Shown: positions 27,531-36,548 of the stretch, piece by piece
How the letters are laid out: each line of letters opens with the position of its first letter
Numbering within the stretch: position 1 is the stretch's first letter
Origin: Armatimonadota bacterium
GTDB lineage: Bacteria > Sysuimicrobiota > Sysuimicrobiia > Sysuimicrobiales > Humicultoraceae
Direction: 5' to 3'
Length of the DNA: 64,000 bases
NCBI GenBank assembly: GCA_031459855.1
Contig: JAVKHP010000001.1
Span: 230,059 to 294,058, forward strand
Notes under the pieces: generated by a model
What the model was told of the DNA's origin: nothing
The model's database searches: none
The model's input: the letters and a program-made list of their open reading frames with translations, nothing else
Made by a program: the position numbers and the translations under genes

Positions 27531-29618
27531 TCAGGCATCGGTGAGCTCCACGACGATGTTCAGGCGCGCGTCCACCCGCGCGCGGCCCCGCGGGCCGACG
27601 ACCAGCGTGGACTCGCGCTCCTCGACGATCGCGGGACCTCGCAGCACCGCGCCCGGTGCCAGCGCGTATCGGTCGAAGACCGGGGTCGGGACGAACCCGC
27701 CAGCCTCCGGGAAGTACGCCGGGCGGTGCCCCTTCTGCGCGTGGCCGGCCGCCGGGCGGGCCACGGCCAGGTCGACCTCGGGCGCGGGGCCGCTGCAGGT
27801 CACACGCCAGTTCATGACCTCCAGCGGCACGTCGGGGCCGGGCCGGCCGTAGCGCGCCGTGTAAGCGGCCCGGAACGCCTCGGCGAGCGCCGCGGCCCGG
27901 CGTGCCTCCAGCCGGCCCGCGGGCAGCGGTACTGCCACCTCGTGGCCCTGGCCGACGTAGCGCATCTCGGCGGTGCGCTCGATGGCGATGGCGTCGGCCG
28001 GCGCGCCCGACCGGGTCAGCAGCGCCCGTCCCTCGGCGGCCATCTCGTCCAGCAGCGCGTTGACCTGGGCCCAGTCCAGCGCGTCGAGGCGGCCGTAGGC
28101 GCTGCGCGCGAAGTCGAAGGCGAGCGGCGCCGCCAGCAACCCGATGGTCGAGCCCACCCCGGCGCCGAGCGGCACGATGATCGCGGGCAGGCGCAGGATC
28201 GTGGCCAGGTGGTAGGCGTGGACCGGCCCCGCCCCGCCAAACGCGAACAACGGCATCCGGCGTGGGTCGGCGCCGCGCTCCGCCAGGTGGGCGCGCGCGG
28301 CGTTGGCCATGTTCTCGTTGACGATCTGGTGGATGCCCCACGCCGCCTCCTCGAGGCGCAAGCCCAGCGGGCGCGCGACGCGGGCCAGCGCGCGCCGCGC
28401 GGCCTCCACGTCGAGGCGCATCCGCCCCCCGAGGAAGTAGTCGGGGTTCAGGTAGCCGAGCACCAGGTCGGCGTCGGTCACCGTGGGCTCCTGGCCGCCG
28501 CGGCCGTAGCAGGCGGGGCCGGGCTCGGCGCCGGCGCTGTCGGGCCCCACCTTGAGGGTGCCGACCGCCGAGACGCGCGCGATGCTGCCGCCGCCCGCGC
28601 CGATCTCGATCATGTCGATGACGGGGATCTTCACCGGCAGGCCGCTGCCGCGACGGAAGCGGTGGACGCGGTCCACCTCGAACTCGTGGACCTTGAGCGG
28701 CCGCCCGCCGACGACCGCGCAGAGCTTGGCGGTGGTCCCGCCCATGTCGAACGAGAGCAGATCGCTGACGCCGGCGCGCCTGCCCAGGTAGGCCGCGGCC
28801 AGGGCGCCGGCCGCCGGCCCCGACTCCAGCAACCGCACCGGGAAGCGCGTGGCGGTCTCCACGGTGGCGACGCCGCCGCTGGAGAGCATGACGAACACCT
28901 CGCACGCGGCGCCGAGCCCCTCCAGCCGTCGCAGCAGGCCGTGCAGGTACGTCTCCACGCGCTCCTGCACGTAGACGTTGGCCGCCGTGGTGCTCATGCG
29001 GGGGTATTCGCGGATCTCCGGCGCGACGTCGGCGCCGAGCGCGACCCGGATCTCGGGGGCCACCTCGGCGAAGAGCTCGGCCGTGCGGCGCTCGTGCTGC
29101 GGGTAGCGGAACCCGTGCAGGTAGCAGACGGCGACGGCGCGCACGCCTTTGGCGCGCAGCTCCGCGGCCAGCCGGCGCACGTAGGCCTCGTCCAGGGGCT
29201 GCAGCACCGTGCCGTCGGCTGCGATGCGCTCGGGCACGTCGAAGCGCAGGTAGCGCGGGATCAGCGGGCGGGGCGCCTCCAGGTCGAGGTCGTAGAGGTC
29301 GAAGCGGTGCTCCCGGCCGATCTCGATGGCGTCGCGGAACCCCGCGGTGGTCAGCAGGGCGGTCAGGGGCCCCTTGCGCTCGATGAGGGCGTTGGTCACC
29401 AGCGTCGTCCCGTGCACCAGGGTCCCCCGCGCGCCCCGGGCGATGGCGCCAGCCTCCACCAGGGGCCGCAGGCCCACTTCCACGGCCTCGCTGGGATCCG
29501 CCGGCGTGCTCAGCGTCTTGCCGATCACCGTGCCGCCGTCGGCGCCCAGCAGCAACAGGTCGGTGAAGGTGCCGCCGATGTCGACCCCGACGCGGTAGGC
29601 CACGGTCGCGTCCCTCAT
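27531..29618 (-). CDS. hyuA: hydantoinase A / oxoprolinase-type ATPase subunit
   Basis: A 695-aa subunit with the actin-like ATPase start YRVGVDIGGTFTDLLLLGAD, the HGTTLVTNALIERKG block, FDMGGTTAKLCAV, GAGGGSIARVSAVGTLKVGP, and the C-terminal GPAIVEERESTLVVGP beta domain. It forms a complex with HyuB and uses ATP to activate its amide or ketone substrate. It starts 181 bases downstream of the VOC dioxygenase gene in the same orientation. Confidence 0.93.
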   Translation of the reverse strand: MRDATVAYRVGVDIGGTFTDLLLLGADGGTVIGKTLSTPADPSEAVEVGLRPLVEAGAIARGARGTLVHGTTLVTNALIERKGPLTALLTTAGFRDAIEIGREHRFDLYDLDLEAPRPLIPRYLRFDVPERIAADGTVLQPLDEAYVRRLAAELRAKGVRAVAVCYLHGFRYPQHERRTAELFAEVAPEIRVALGADVAPEIREYPRMSTTAANVYVQERVETYLHGLLRRLEGLGAACEVFVMLSSGGVATVETATRFPVRLLESGPAAGALAAAYLGRRAGVSDLLSFDMGGTTAKLCAVVGGRPLKVHEFEVDRVHRFRRGSGLPVKIPVIDMIEIGAGGGSIARVSAVGTLKVGPDSAGAEPGPACYGRGGQEPTVTDADLVLGYLNPDYFLGGRMRLDVEAARRALARVARPLGLRLEEAAWGIHQIVNENMANAARAHLAERGADPRRMPLFAFGGAGPVHAYHLATILRLPAIIVPLGAGVGSTIGLLAAPLAFDFARSAYGRLDALDWAQVNALLDEMAAEGRALLTRSGAPADAIAIERTAEMRYVGQGHEVAVPLPAGRLEARRAAALAEAFRAAYTARYGRPGPDVPLEVMNWRVTCSGPAPEVDLAVARPAAGHAQKGHRPAYFPEAGGFVPTPVFDRYALAPGAVLRGPAIVEERESTLVVGPRGRARVDARLNIVVELTDA

Positions 29619-29799
29619 GCCCGGTGGCCGACGCCGGTCGCCAGCCGGTACCTCCGCTGCCCGCTGCGGACCAGGCGGGCACCGCGGGCATCCGCGCGAC
29701 TCCCGCGGGCGGGGCGGCGGCCAGGACCACGGGGGCGACCGCAGCGTCGCCCGACGCCGCAGCGGACCGCGGCACGACCACCGTGGCTGAAGCGCCCGC

Positions 29800-30678
29800 T
29801 CATTCCCGAAATCCCGGCGGCGGCGGGCTCTGCCGCCACAGGTCGAAGATCACGGGCTGGCGGCGCGCGTCGTGGTCCTCGTCGTCGGCGATCGTCTCCA
29901 TCTCGCAGAAGAACTCCACGCGCACGCCGTGTGGGTCGCGCACGTAGACGGCGATGTTGTTGCCGGCCGCGTGCCGCACCGGCCCCACCTCCACCGGCCA
30001 GCCCTGCGCGGCCAGCCAGTCCATCACGGCCTTGATGCCGTTCCAGTCGCCGACGTCGTAGGCGTGGTGGTGGAGCAGGGGCCGGTCGTACTTGAGGAAC
30101 CCCACGGCGTGGTGCTCGGCCGCGCACCGCAGGAAGGCCTGCACCCCGGGCACCCAGTCGGAGACCCGGAAGCCGATGGCGCGGAAGAAGGCCAGGTCGT
30201 CGTCAGGGGAGGGGCTCATGCGGGTGACGTGCGCCAGGCGCAGTCGCGGTGCGGGCCCCGCGGGGACCAGCACCGGCAGCCGCGCGGTGGCGCGGTAGAC
30301 CTCGTTCCACATGCCGAGCGAGTCCTGGAACTGGAAGGCCACGCCCAGCCGGCCAGGCTCCGCCGGCGCCTCGCGCACGGGCACGCCCCGGGACGCCAGC
30401 TGAGCCCGCAAGGCGCCGGTCGCCTCGTCGCTGTCGGTCTCCCAGCCGAAGTGCAGGACGTCCGCGCGCTCGGCAGCGTGCAGCTCGAGGCAGTGGTGTT
30501 CGAACTGCCCGCGGAGGTAGACGCGCCCCTCGCCCTCCTCGGCGACCGCCAGCCGGACGACGCGCGTGTAGAAGTCCACGGCGCAGGAGAGGTCGGGCAC
30601 GCACAGCGCCACGTGGCCCAGGCGCACGATGCGGCGGGGCGTGCGGGCGGCGCTGGCATCGGACATCGACGCGCTCAT
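29800..30678 (-). CDS. VOC-family extradiol ring-cleavage dioxygenase
   Basis: A 292-aa two-domain VOC protein resembling catechol 2,3-dioxygenases. The N-terminal module starts at RLGHVALCVPDLSCAVDFYT and the C-terminal catalytic module at RLAHVTRMSPSPDDDLAFF. Candidate Fe(II) ligands are the His of the second module, the His cluster in RPLLHHHAYDVGD and the Glu in GVRVEFFCEME. It probably opens a catechol made by the dioxygenase/dehydrogenase steps encoded downstream. The first ATG pair (30678, 30666) leaves the exact start open. Confidence 0.85.
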   Translation of the reverse strand: MSASMSDASAARTPRRIVRLGHVALCVPDLSCAVDFYTRVVRLAVAEEGEGRVYLRGQFEHHCLELHAAERADVLHFGWETDSDEATGALRAQLASRGVPVREAPAEPGRLGVAFQFQDSLGMWNEVYRATARLPVLVPAGPAPRLRLAHVTRMSPSPDDDLAFFRAIGFRVSDWVPGVQAFLRCAAEHHAVGFLKYDRPLLHHHAYDVGDWNGIKAVMDWLAAQGWPVEVGPVRHAAGNNIAVYVRDPHGVRVEFFCEMETIADDEDHDARRQPVIFDLWRQSPPPPGFRE

Positions 30679-30690
30679 CGCCCGGCCACC

Positions 30691-31707
30691 TCAGGCGGGA
30701 TGCCGGCCCACGAAGAACCGGTCATCGGGATCCGTGGTGACGTCCAGCCCGGACTGGACCGCCCCCTCGCGCAGCAGCCGCATCTGCGCGGCGTTGAGCC
30801 GCATGTGCGGCATGCGGATCGGCCCGCCGTTGAACCCGTTCAGCCAGTCCATGTACTTCCACGCCAGCCGGTGCACCAGGGACGCGCCGCTCACAGTGGC
30901 GCGCAGCGCCTGGTAGGCCTCCCGGCAGGGCTGCAGCTGCCAGTAGAGCGCCATCGCCTCCTCCCACCGCCCCGCGTGCATCAGCCGGAACAGCCTGGGG
31001 ATCCGGTCCCCGAAGTAGTTGTAGTAGCTGGTGCCCAGCCACTGCATGCCGTACGCATCGACCCACACCGGGGCGTTGTGCTCGAACGGATCGGTGACCA
31101 CCAGGAGGTGGCCCAGGCGCTTCTGGATCTCGACCATGCCGCCCGTGCCGGGGTGGCCGCATTCGTACTTGAGGGCCACGACGGTGTCGAGCTGCGCCAT
31201 GCGCACCAGCGCCTCGGGCGGGAACGCCGAGGGGTGCAGACGCCGGAAGCCCCAGAAGCCGATGGCGAACAGGATGATGGCCAGGTTCGTGCCGCGGCTC
31301 ACCGCCTCGGTGTAGGCGACGAGGTCGTCGACGCTCTGCGGGTAGAACGTGAGCGGGTACGCCAGCAGCACCGCCGAGCACCCGGCGTCCTCGGCGATCC
31401 TGCACATCGCGAGCAGGTCCTCCAGGGTGTCGAACGAGCCGTGGAGGACCAGGTGGTAGCCGGCCGGCACCGTCGCCGCGGCGATCTCGATGAACTGCGC
31501 CATCTCCTCGCGGGTGGTGCCGCACTCGGAGGCCAGCAGCGACCCCCAGAAGCCGCACTCCACCGACCGGCGGAGGTCGTGACGGATCGCGGCGGGGTTG
31601 AGCCGGCGCAGGTCACCGGTGAACGTGGGCATGACGACGTTGCAGACGCCGCGCATGGTGGCCCTGGCCCAGGCTTTGGCCTCGTGACGGCGGTAGGGGA
31701 GTGCCAT
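30691..31707 (-). CDS. dihydrodipicolinate-synthase-family aldolase/hydratase-aldolase
   Basis: A 338-aa TIM-barrel class I aldolase of the DHDPS/NAL superfamily. The entry MPTFTGDLRRLNPAAIRHDL, the pocket ASECGTTREEM (usual GTTGE replaced by ASECGTT) and the Schiff-base lysine in VVALKYECG are visible. Length near 330 aa and the neighbouring ring-cleavage genes fit hydratase-aldolases that split side chains off extradiol products, which belong to this superfamily. Lysine biosynthesis is unlikely. Substrate is inferred only. Confidence 0.8.
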   Translation of the reverse strand: MALPYRRHEAKAWARATMRGVCNVVMPTFTGDLRRLNPAAIRHDLRRSVECGFWGSLLASECGTTREEMAQFIEIAAATVPAGYHLVLHGSFDTLEDLLAMCRIAEDAGCSAVLLAYPLTFYPQSVDDLVAYTEAVSRGTNLAIILFAIGFWGFRRLHPSAFPPEALVRMAQLDTVVALKYECGHPGTGGMVEIQKRLGHLLVVTDPFEHNAPVWVDAYGMQWLGTSYYNYFGDRIPRLFRLMHAGRWEEAMALYWQLQPCREAYQALRATVSGASLVHRLAWKYMDWLNGFNGGPIRMPHMRLNAAQMRLLREGAVQSGLDVTTDPDDRFFVGRHPA

Positions 31708-31711
31708 GGGG

Positions 31712-32413
31712 CTACCGCGCGGCGGCCCGCACCGCGGGCGCGGACGCCGTCCGCCGGGCGCGTTGCAGGCGGCGGGCCAGGAAGCGCCGGGTGCGGTCGA
31801 TGTGCACGCGAATCAGCGTGGACGCCTCGGCGGCGTCGCCCCGGGCGAGGGCCTCCACCACGGCCCGGTGTTCCATGTTGGCCGAGCGGATGCGGGGGCG
31901 CGGGCCCGCCACCGTCTGGAGGAACCGGTCGATGGCCATCCGCACGGCGTCCAGCAGCGTGGGCAGCAACGGATTGCCCGCGAGCGTGGCGATCTCCTGG
32001 TGGAAGCGCCGATCGAGGTCGAGCCAGGCCTCGGGCTGCTGCTCGCGCACCATGGCCTCCACCAGCGGGCGGAGCCGACTGGCCGCCTCCGGCCGCCGCG
32101 CGGCACGGCGTACCGCCAGCAGCTCCAGCGTGGTGCGCACCGCCCACAGGTCGTCCAGGTCGTCCACCTCCAGGGGCGTCACCACCGCGCGCTGGTAGGG
32201 CGTCAGGCGCAGGGCGCCGGCGGCAGCGAGGTGCCGGAACGCCTCGCGGACCACGGCACGGCTCACCCCCAGCTCCCGCGCCAGCGCGAACTGGTTCAAA
32301 ACGCTCCCCATGGGCAGACGGCCTGCCGCGATCTGCTCGCGCAGGGTGGCCGCCACGATCTCGGCCAGGGTCGGCCGGTCGCGCAGCCGATCGAACGTGC
32401 CAGGCGATGCCAT
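31712..32413 (-). CDS. GntR-family (FadR/FCD) transcriptional regulator
   Basis: A 233-aa regulator. Its N-terminal winged helix (VAATLREQIAAGRLPMGSVL, NQFALARELGVSRAVVREAF) is followed by an all-helical FCD domain whose metal-site residues appear in DLDRRFHQEI, NMEHRAVVEAL and HIDRTRRF. ATG 32413 has GGGAGGG. Sitting between the importer and the catabolic enzymes, it probably senses the imported acid. The inverted repeat at 36334-36348 ahead of the operon is a candidate operator. Confidence 0.9.
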   Translation of the reverse strand: MASPGTFDRLRDRPTLAEIVAATLREQIAAGRLPMGSVLNQFALARELGVSRAVVREAFRHLAAAGALRLTPYQRAVVTPLEVDDLDDLWAVRTTLELLAVRRAARRPEAASRLRPLVEAMVREQQPEAWLDLDRRFHQEIATLAGNPLLPTLLDAVRMAIDRFLQTVAGPRPRIRSANMEHRAVVEALARGDAAEASTLIRVHIDRTRRFLARRLQRARRTASAPAVRAAAR

Positions 32414-32438
32414 CCGCTCTTCCCTCCCGCTGTGGATG

Positions 32439-33272
32439 TCAGCGGATCGCGACGAGGGCGACTTCCCGCTCCCAGAAGACGAGCCGGTTGCGCAGGGCGG
32501 CCAGGGCCCGATCCATCGCAAAGCCCATGACCGCCACGATCGCGACGCTGGCGAGGACCCGCGCCTGCGACAGCGACGCGGACGCATAGAGGATCAACCA
32601 CCCCAGCCCTTCGGTGGAACTGACCATCTCGGTCAGGATGGTGATGATGAAGGCGATGGGCAGGGCGATCCGGAACCCCGTGAACACCTGCGGCGCCGCC
32701 GCCGGCGCCATCACCTTCCAGACGACCTGCCAGCGGGTGGCGCCCATGTTCTGTGCCGACCAGACGTAGAGCCGGTCGACGCCGCGCACGCCGTGGTAGG
32801 TGGAGATGGCGATGGGGTAGAGGCACTCGAGCGCCACGAGGGCGATCTTCGACAGGTGGCCGATACCGAACAGGAAGACGAAGATAGGGTACAGCGCGAT
32901 CCGGGGCACCGGGTAGCCGAGGGCGAACAGCGGCTCGATGGCCCGCTCGCACGCGGGCAGCCGGCTCATCGCGATCCCCAGGGGTACCCCGACGACCACC
33001 GCGAGCCCAAACCCCGCCATCACCCGCGTGAGCGACGCCCCGACGTGCACCCCCAGCTGCGGGCTCTGCAGCACCAGGACCAGCTGCCCGGCGATGGCCC
33101 CCAGGTCGGGGACGAGCCGGGGGTTGGTCAGGCCCGACCGTGCCACCACCTCCCACAGCGCCAGCACGGCAACCACGGGCGCAGCCGACGCCACCGCGCG
33201 CCGCACCACCGTCGGACGCGGAGCTCGGGCGGAGGCGGCGACGGCCCCTCGTGCGCCCTCGCTCCCGGTCAC
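32439..33272 (-). CDS. ABC transporter permease (nitrate/sulfonate/taurine type)
   Basis: A 277-aa SsuC/TauC-type permease with six predicted membrane segments and the EAA loop in YVWSAQNMGATRWQVVWKVM followed by PAAAPQVFTGFRIALPIAFI. It lies ten bases after its paralogue at 33282-34046. Two different permeases imply a heterodimeric channel served by the single ATPase at 34275. Confidence 0.9.
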   Translation of the reverse strand: MTGSEGARGAVAASARAPRPTVVRRAVASAAPVVAVLALWEVVARSGLTNPRLVPDLGAIAGQLVLVLQSPQLGVHVGASLTRVMAGFGLAVVVGVPLGIAMSRLPACERAIEPLFALGYPVPRIALYPIFVFLFGIGHLSKIALVALECLYPIAISTYHGVRGVDRLYVWSAQNMGATRWQVVWKVMAPAAAPQVFTGFRIALPIAFIITILTEMVSSTEGLGWLILYASASLSQARVLASVAIVAVMGFAMDRALAALRNRLVFWEREVALVAIR

Positions 33273-33281
33273 GGGCGTCTC

Positions 33282-34046
33282 CTATCCACGCGGCGTCTCC
33301 TCCGCCAGCAGGTAACCGGCCAGCAGCCGCCGCCGCAGGTGCGACAGCAGCCGGTCGGCCCCAAAGCCCAGCACCCCGATCGCCACCAGCGCGGCGAACA
33401 TCAGCGCGGTGCGACCGCTGGCGTCGGCGCTGACGAGCAAGAACCCCAGCCCGAGCCGGTTGGACGAACCGACCAGCTCGGAGGCCAGCACCAGGATGAA
33501 CGCCAGCGCCAGCGCCACGCGCAGGCCGCTGAAGATCTGCACCGCAGCACCGGGCACCAGCACCCGCACGAAGATCCGGGCCCGGCTCGCCCCCATGTTC
33601 TGGGCCGCCCAGATCCACAGCGGGTCCACCCCACGCACCCCGTAGAGGGCCGCGATGTAGCAGGGGAAGAAGCACGAGAGGGCGATCAGCAGGATCTTGG
33701 AGGCGTCGCTGATGCCGAACCAGACCATGAGCACCGGCAGGAACGCCACCTTCGGCACCGGGTACGCCAGAGACACCAGGGGCTCGGTGACCCCGGCCAC
33801 CGGCCGCACGGCCCCGGCCAGCAGGCCAAGCCCCAGCCCCAGCCCGGCGCCCAGCGCGAACCCGGCCAGCGACCGGTAGAGGCTGACGGCGCTGTGGACG
33901 GCCAGCTCGCCCGTGCGCATCAGCGCCGCCGCCTCCTGCACGACGTCGGCCGGGCTGGAGAGATAGCCGGGCAGCCCCCCGACGCTCGCCAGGACCTGCC
34001 AGAGCGCCAGCACACCGACCAGCAGTCCCAGCGCCTCGCGGGTCAC
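33282..34046 (-). CDS. ABC transporter permease (nitrate/sulfonate/taurine type)
   Basis: 254 aa from GTG 34046, which has GGGGAGGACGTC upstream; the frame stays open to 34241 but that extension is Arg/Gly-rich and unlike a permease. The core YPVPKVAFLPVLMVWFGISD, the EAA loop (WAAQNMGASRARIFVRVLVP) and the terminal FGADRLLSHLRRRLL are typical. It is paralogous to the next gene, sharing the QNMGA-R loop. Confidence 0.9.
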   Translation of the reverse strand: MTREALGLLVGVLALWQVLASVGGLPGYLSSPADVVQEAAALMRTGELAVHSAVSLYRSLAGFALGAGLGLGLGLLAGAVRPVAGVTEPLVSLAYPVPKVAFLPVLMVWFGISDASKILLIALSCFFPCYIAALYGVRGVDPLWIWAAQNMGASRARIFVRVLVPGAAVQIFSGLRVALALAFILVLASELVGSSNRLGLGFLLVSADASGRTALMFAALVAIGVLGFGADRLLSHLRRRLLAGYLLAEETPRG

Positions 34047-34274
34047 GACGTCCTCCCCGCAACGACCGTCGTCCAGAGTCCGTCCCGCCGCGGCACCGGC
34101 GCGTGGCGTCCCACCGCCACGGGGCCGACCACCGCGCCCCGTCCGTGTCGTCGCGGCGAGATCCCTGCAGCAGCGATGGTCCTCGTCCGCCCGTGGCCGC
34201 TCACGGCGCTCCCTCCGTGTCGCCGCAGCGCTCGCGGGCATTCGCCCGCGCTGGGCCCGGCTGCACCGCAGTCG

Positions 34275-35108
34275 TCACCGGCGTCCCTCCGTGACGTCGC
34301 GGAGCTTGAGCACTTCCTCGCGCAGCAGGTCCCACACCTGATTGCGGCGGTCGAGGAACGCCTGGCTCTTCTTGATCTCGAGCCGGCGCGGCCGCGGCAG
34401 ACGCACGGCCACCTCGGCCTTGATGCGCCCGGGCCGCGCCGAGAAGACCACCACGCGGTCGCCCAGGTAGACCGCTTCCTCGACGTCGTGGGTGACGAAG
34501 AGGATGGTCTTCCCGGTCTCCAGCCAGATCCGCTGGAGCTCCTCCTGCATCAGCTCGCGGGTCTGGGCGTCGAGGGCGCCGAAGGGCTCGTCCATCAACA
34601 GCACCGCGGGGTCGAACGCGAGCACGCGCGCCAGGGCCACCCGCTGCTTCATGCCACCCGACAGCTCCGCCGGGAACGCATCCTTGAACGCCAGCAACCC
34701 CACCAGGCTGAGGTAGCGCTCGGCGATCGCCAGCCGCTCCGCGCGGGGCCGCCCCTGGACCTCCAGGCCCCAGGTGACGTTGCCGAGCACCGTCCGCCAC
34801 GGAAACAGCGCCAGCTCCTGGAACATCACGCCGCGGTCGGGGCCCGGACCGCGCACCTCCCGGCCGGCGATGCGCATGACCCCGGTGCTCGGCGGCACGA
34901 AGCCCCCCAGCAGGTGGAGGAACGTGCTCTTGCCACAGCCGCTGGGCCCGACGATCGTGACGAACTCGCCGGCGGCGACCTGGAGCGACAGGTCCTCCAG
35001 CGCTGCGACACGCCGCGAACCGCGGACGAAGACCTTGGACAGCCCCCGCACGTCCACCAGGGGACTGGCGCCCGCGGACGAGGGAACGGGCGAGGGCTCG
35101 ACGGACAT
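34275..35108 (-). CDS. ABC transporter ATPase (SsuB/TauB type)
   Basis: A 277-aa nucleotide-binding subunit: Walker A GPSGCGKST, Q-loop FQELALFPW, signature LSGGMKQRVALARVL, Walker B VLLMDEPFGALD and switch His in FVTHDVEEA. These features, including MDEPFGALDAQTRE, mark the nitrate/sulfonate/taurine group. ATG 35108 is chosen (a GTG at 35126 is in frame); the ribosome site is weak. There are 228 non-coding bases between it and the next permease start. Confidence 0.93.
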   Translation of the reverse strand: MSVEPSPVPSSAGASPLVDVRGLSKVFVRGSRRVAALEDLSLQVAAGEFVTIVGPSGCGKSTFLHLLGGFVPPSTGVMRIAGREVRGPGPDRGVMFQELALFPWRTVLGNVTWGLEVQGRPRAERLAIAERYLSLVGLLAFKDAFPAELSGGMKQRVALARVLAFDPAVLLMDEPFGALDAQTRELMQEELQRIWLETGKTILFVTHDVEEAVYLGDRVVVFSARPGRIKAEVAVRLPRPRRLEIKKSQAFLDRRNQVWDLLREEVLKLRDVTEGRR

Positions 35109-35139
35109 GGTGCGGAGGCCGCGCACTGCGGGACGCAGC

Positions 35140-36123
35140 CTAGTACGGCAGCATCGAGGTGTCCACGAGCTTGCGCACGTCCACCGGCTTCTGCTGCCAG
35201 CCCAGCTTCAGGTGCAGCTCCTGCATCCGCCGCAGGACGTCGAAGGAGATGCGCCCCGAGGGCTCGCGGTACCAATCCTGCATGTCGAAGTAGACCGCCG
35301 GAGGAATGGCGACGAACCGCTTGTCGATGAGCGCCTGCCGGGCCTCCCGGGGATTGGCCAGGTACCAGCGCGTCGCCGTGACGAAGTCGCGCAGGAAGGC
35401 CCGCACCGCCTCCCGGTGGCGCTCGATGAACTCCGGGCGCAGGAAGAGCACGAGGAGTTCTTCCTCGAAGGGCACGCCGGTCTTGGAGGTGTAGACCACG
35501 GTCACCCCGCCGCGCAGCAGCTCGAGGTGCAGGAACGGGTTGGGGAACGTGCCCACGTCGATGCGGCGCGCGCGCAACGCCTCGCCCATGGCCGGGAACG
35601 GCACCACCACGAAGCTCACGTCGCGGTCGGCGTTCAGGCCGGCGGCGTCCACCGCGGCGCGCGCCCACAGTTCGGTCGAGGTCTTGAAGCCGACGATGCC
35701 GATGCGCTTGCCGCGCAGGTCACGGGGCGAGCGGATCCCGGCGCCCTCCAGGGCCAGATACGTGGTGTTGTGCCAGTTGCCGCCCGGGACTTCCCGGGAG
35801 ATGCTCGCCACCAGTTTGATCGGAACCCCCTGCTCGCCGGCGAACAACGCCGTGGGCGCCGGGATCGTCCCGCCGTCGATCTGGCCCGCCTCGTAGGCGC
35901 GCAGGCGGTCGTCGCTGGCCCGGAAGGCCACGAGCCGCAACGTGTACGCCCTGCCCTGGTTGGGCGTCACGTCCGGCCGGGCGCCCATCAACCACAGTTG
36001 CTCCTCGGCCGCAAAGCCGTGCCCCAGGCGGATCTCCACCGGCCCCGCGGGACCGGCCCGGCCCGCCCCACCGACGACCGCGACCGCCAGGAGTACTGCC
36101 AGGGTGCACACCGCCAGCCTCAT
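35140..36123 (-). CDS. NMT1/SsuA-type ABC substrate-binding protein
   Basis: 327 aa with a signal peptide (MRLAVCTLAVLLAVAVVGGA, cleavage near GRAGPAG). The mature part resembles SsuA/NMT1 proteins: AYEAGQIDGGTIPAPTALFA, LRGKRIGIVGFKTSTELWAR and IDVGTFPNPFLHLELLRGGV. ATG 36123 has GGAGGGGGGAG. First gene of the long minus-strand catabolic unit; a probable regulator site lies about 210 bases upstream. The ligand is probably a small organic acid. Confidence 0.9.
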   Translation of the reverse strand: MRLAVCTLAVLLAVAVVGGAGRAGPAGPVEIRLGHGFAAEEQLWLMGARPDVTPNQGRAYTLRLVAFRASDDRLRAYEAGQIDGGTIPAPTALFAGEQGVPIKLVASISREVPGGNWHNTTYLALEGAGIRSPRDLRGKRIGIVGFKTSTELWARAAVDAAGLNADRDVSFVVVPFPAMGEALRARRIDVGTFPNPFLHLELLRGGVTVVYTSKTGVPFEEELLVLFLRPEFIERHREAVRAFLRDFVTATRWYLANPREARQALIDKRFVAIPPAVYFDMQDWYREPSGRISFDVLRRMQELHLKLGWQQKPVDVRKLVDTSMLPY

Positions 36124-36548
36124 CGCTCTCCCCCCTCCGCCCGCGCGGGATGCTGTACTGCCAGCCCACGACATGCCGCGCCCGTCGGCCCGCCGCGCTC
36201 GCGACGGTCGCCCTGGAGCGCAGGTGCCCGAGTGACCTGCGACCCAGCTGCCCGCCCTCGCGACGACCGTTGCGGCGGCCACCTCTGTGCACCCGGCGCT
36301 AGGTGACAGAGGCGCTCATCGGCGCTTATGGGGAACTGTATGACAGTTCGACAGTTCTCCGGTTTGCGTTGTTTTCCTGCCGCGCCGTGCAGGCCGTGGA
36401 GAAACGCGCGCGCACTCGCACAGAAGCCCGGGGCACTTTCCCGCCGACGGCACGACCGCCATCTGCAGCGCCTGTCACACCCCGAGCCCACACGTCTGAC
36501 CTCCCGGCATGTGGGGCATATCACGTGCGAGGAGATCTGGAGGAACGC
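36124..36548. other. divergent intergenic region with candidate operators
   Basis: This 425-base region separates the minus-strand catabolic unit from the plus-strand 54-aa gene. The only clear structure is the AACTGT-ATG-ACAGTT inverted repeat with a third ACAGTT half-site (36334-36356). Open frames crossing it on both strands are shadows. A T-rich patch near 36365-36380 is the least GC-rich part and could hold a promoter, but no consensus boxes are convincing. Confidence 0.5.
36334..36356. promoter_or_regulatory. inverted repeat with extra half-site, probable GntR operator
   Basis: AACTGT (36334-36339), three bases, ACAGTT (36343-36348), then a directly repeated ACAGTT at 36351-36356. The TGT-N3-ACA core resembles sites bound by FCD-type GntR regulators. 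It lies about 210 bases upstream of the binding-protein gene at 36123, whose transcription unit contains such a regulator. Confidence 0.5.

Noticed and set aside
25702-29781. A continuous 1359-codon minus-strand frame suggesting a HyuA-HyuB fusion
   Set aside because: The HyuA half of that frame is low-complexity Arg/Gly/Ala; the true hyuA reads in another frame (27531-29618) with all motifs, and hyuB has its own ribosome site and ATG at 27453.
34201-34300. Repeat of the 3' end of the ABC ATPase gene in the spacer after it
   Set aside because: The match is about 20 of 26 positions with no clear frame or structure; too weak for GC-rich DNA.
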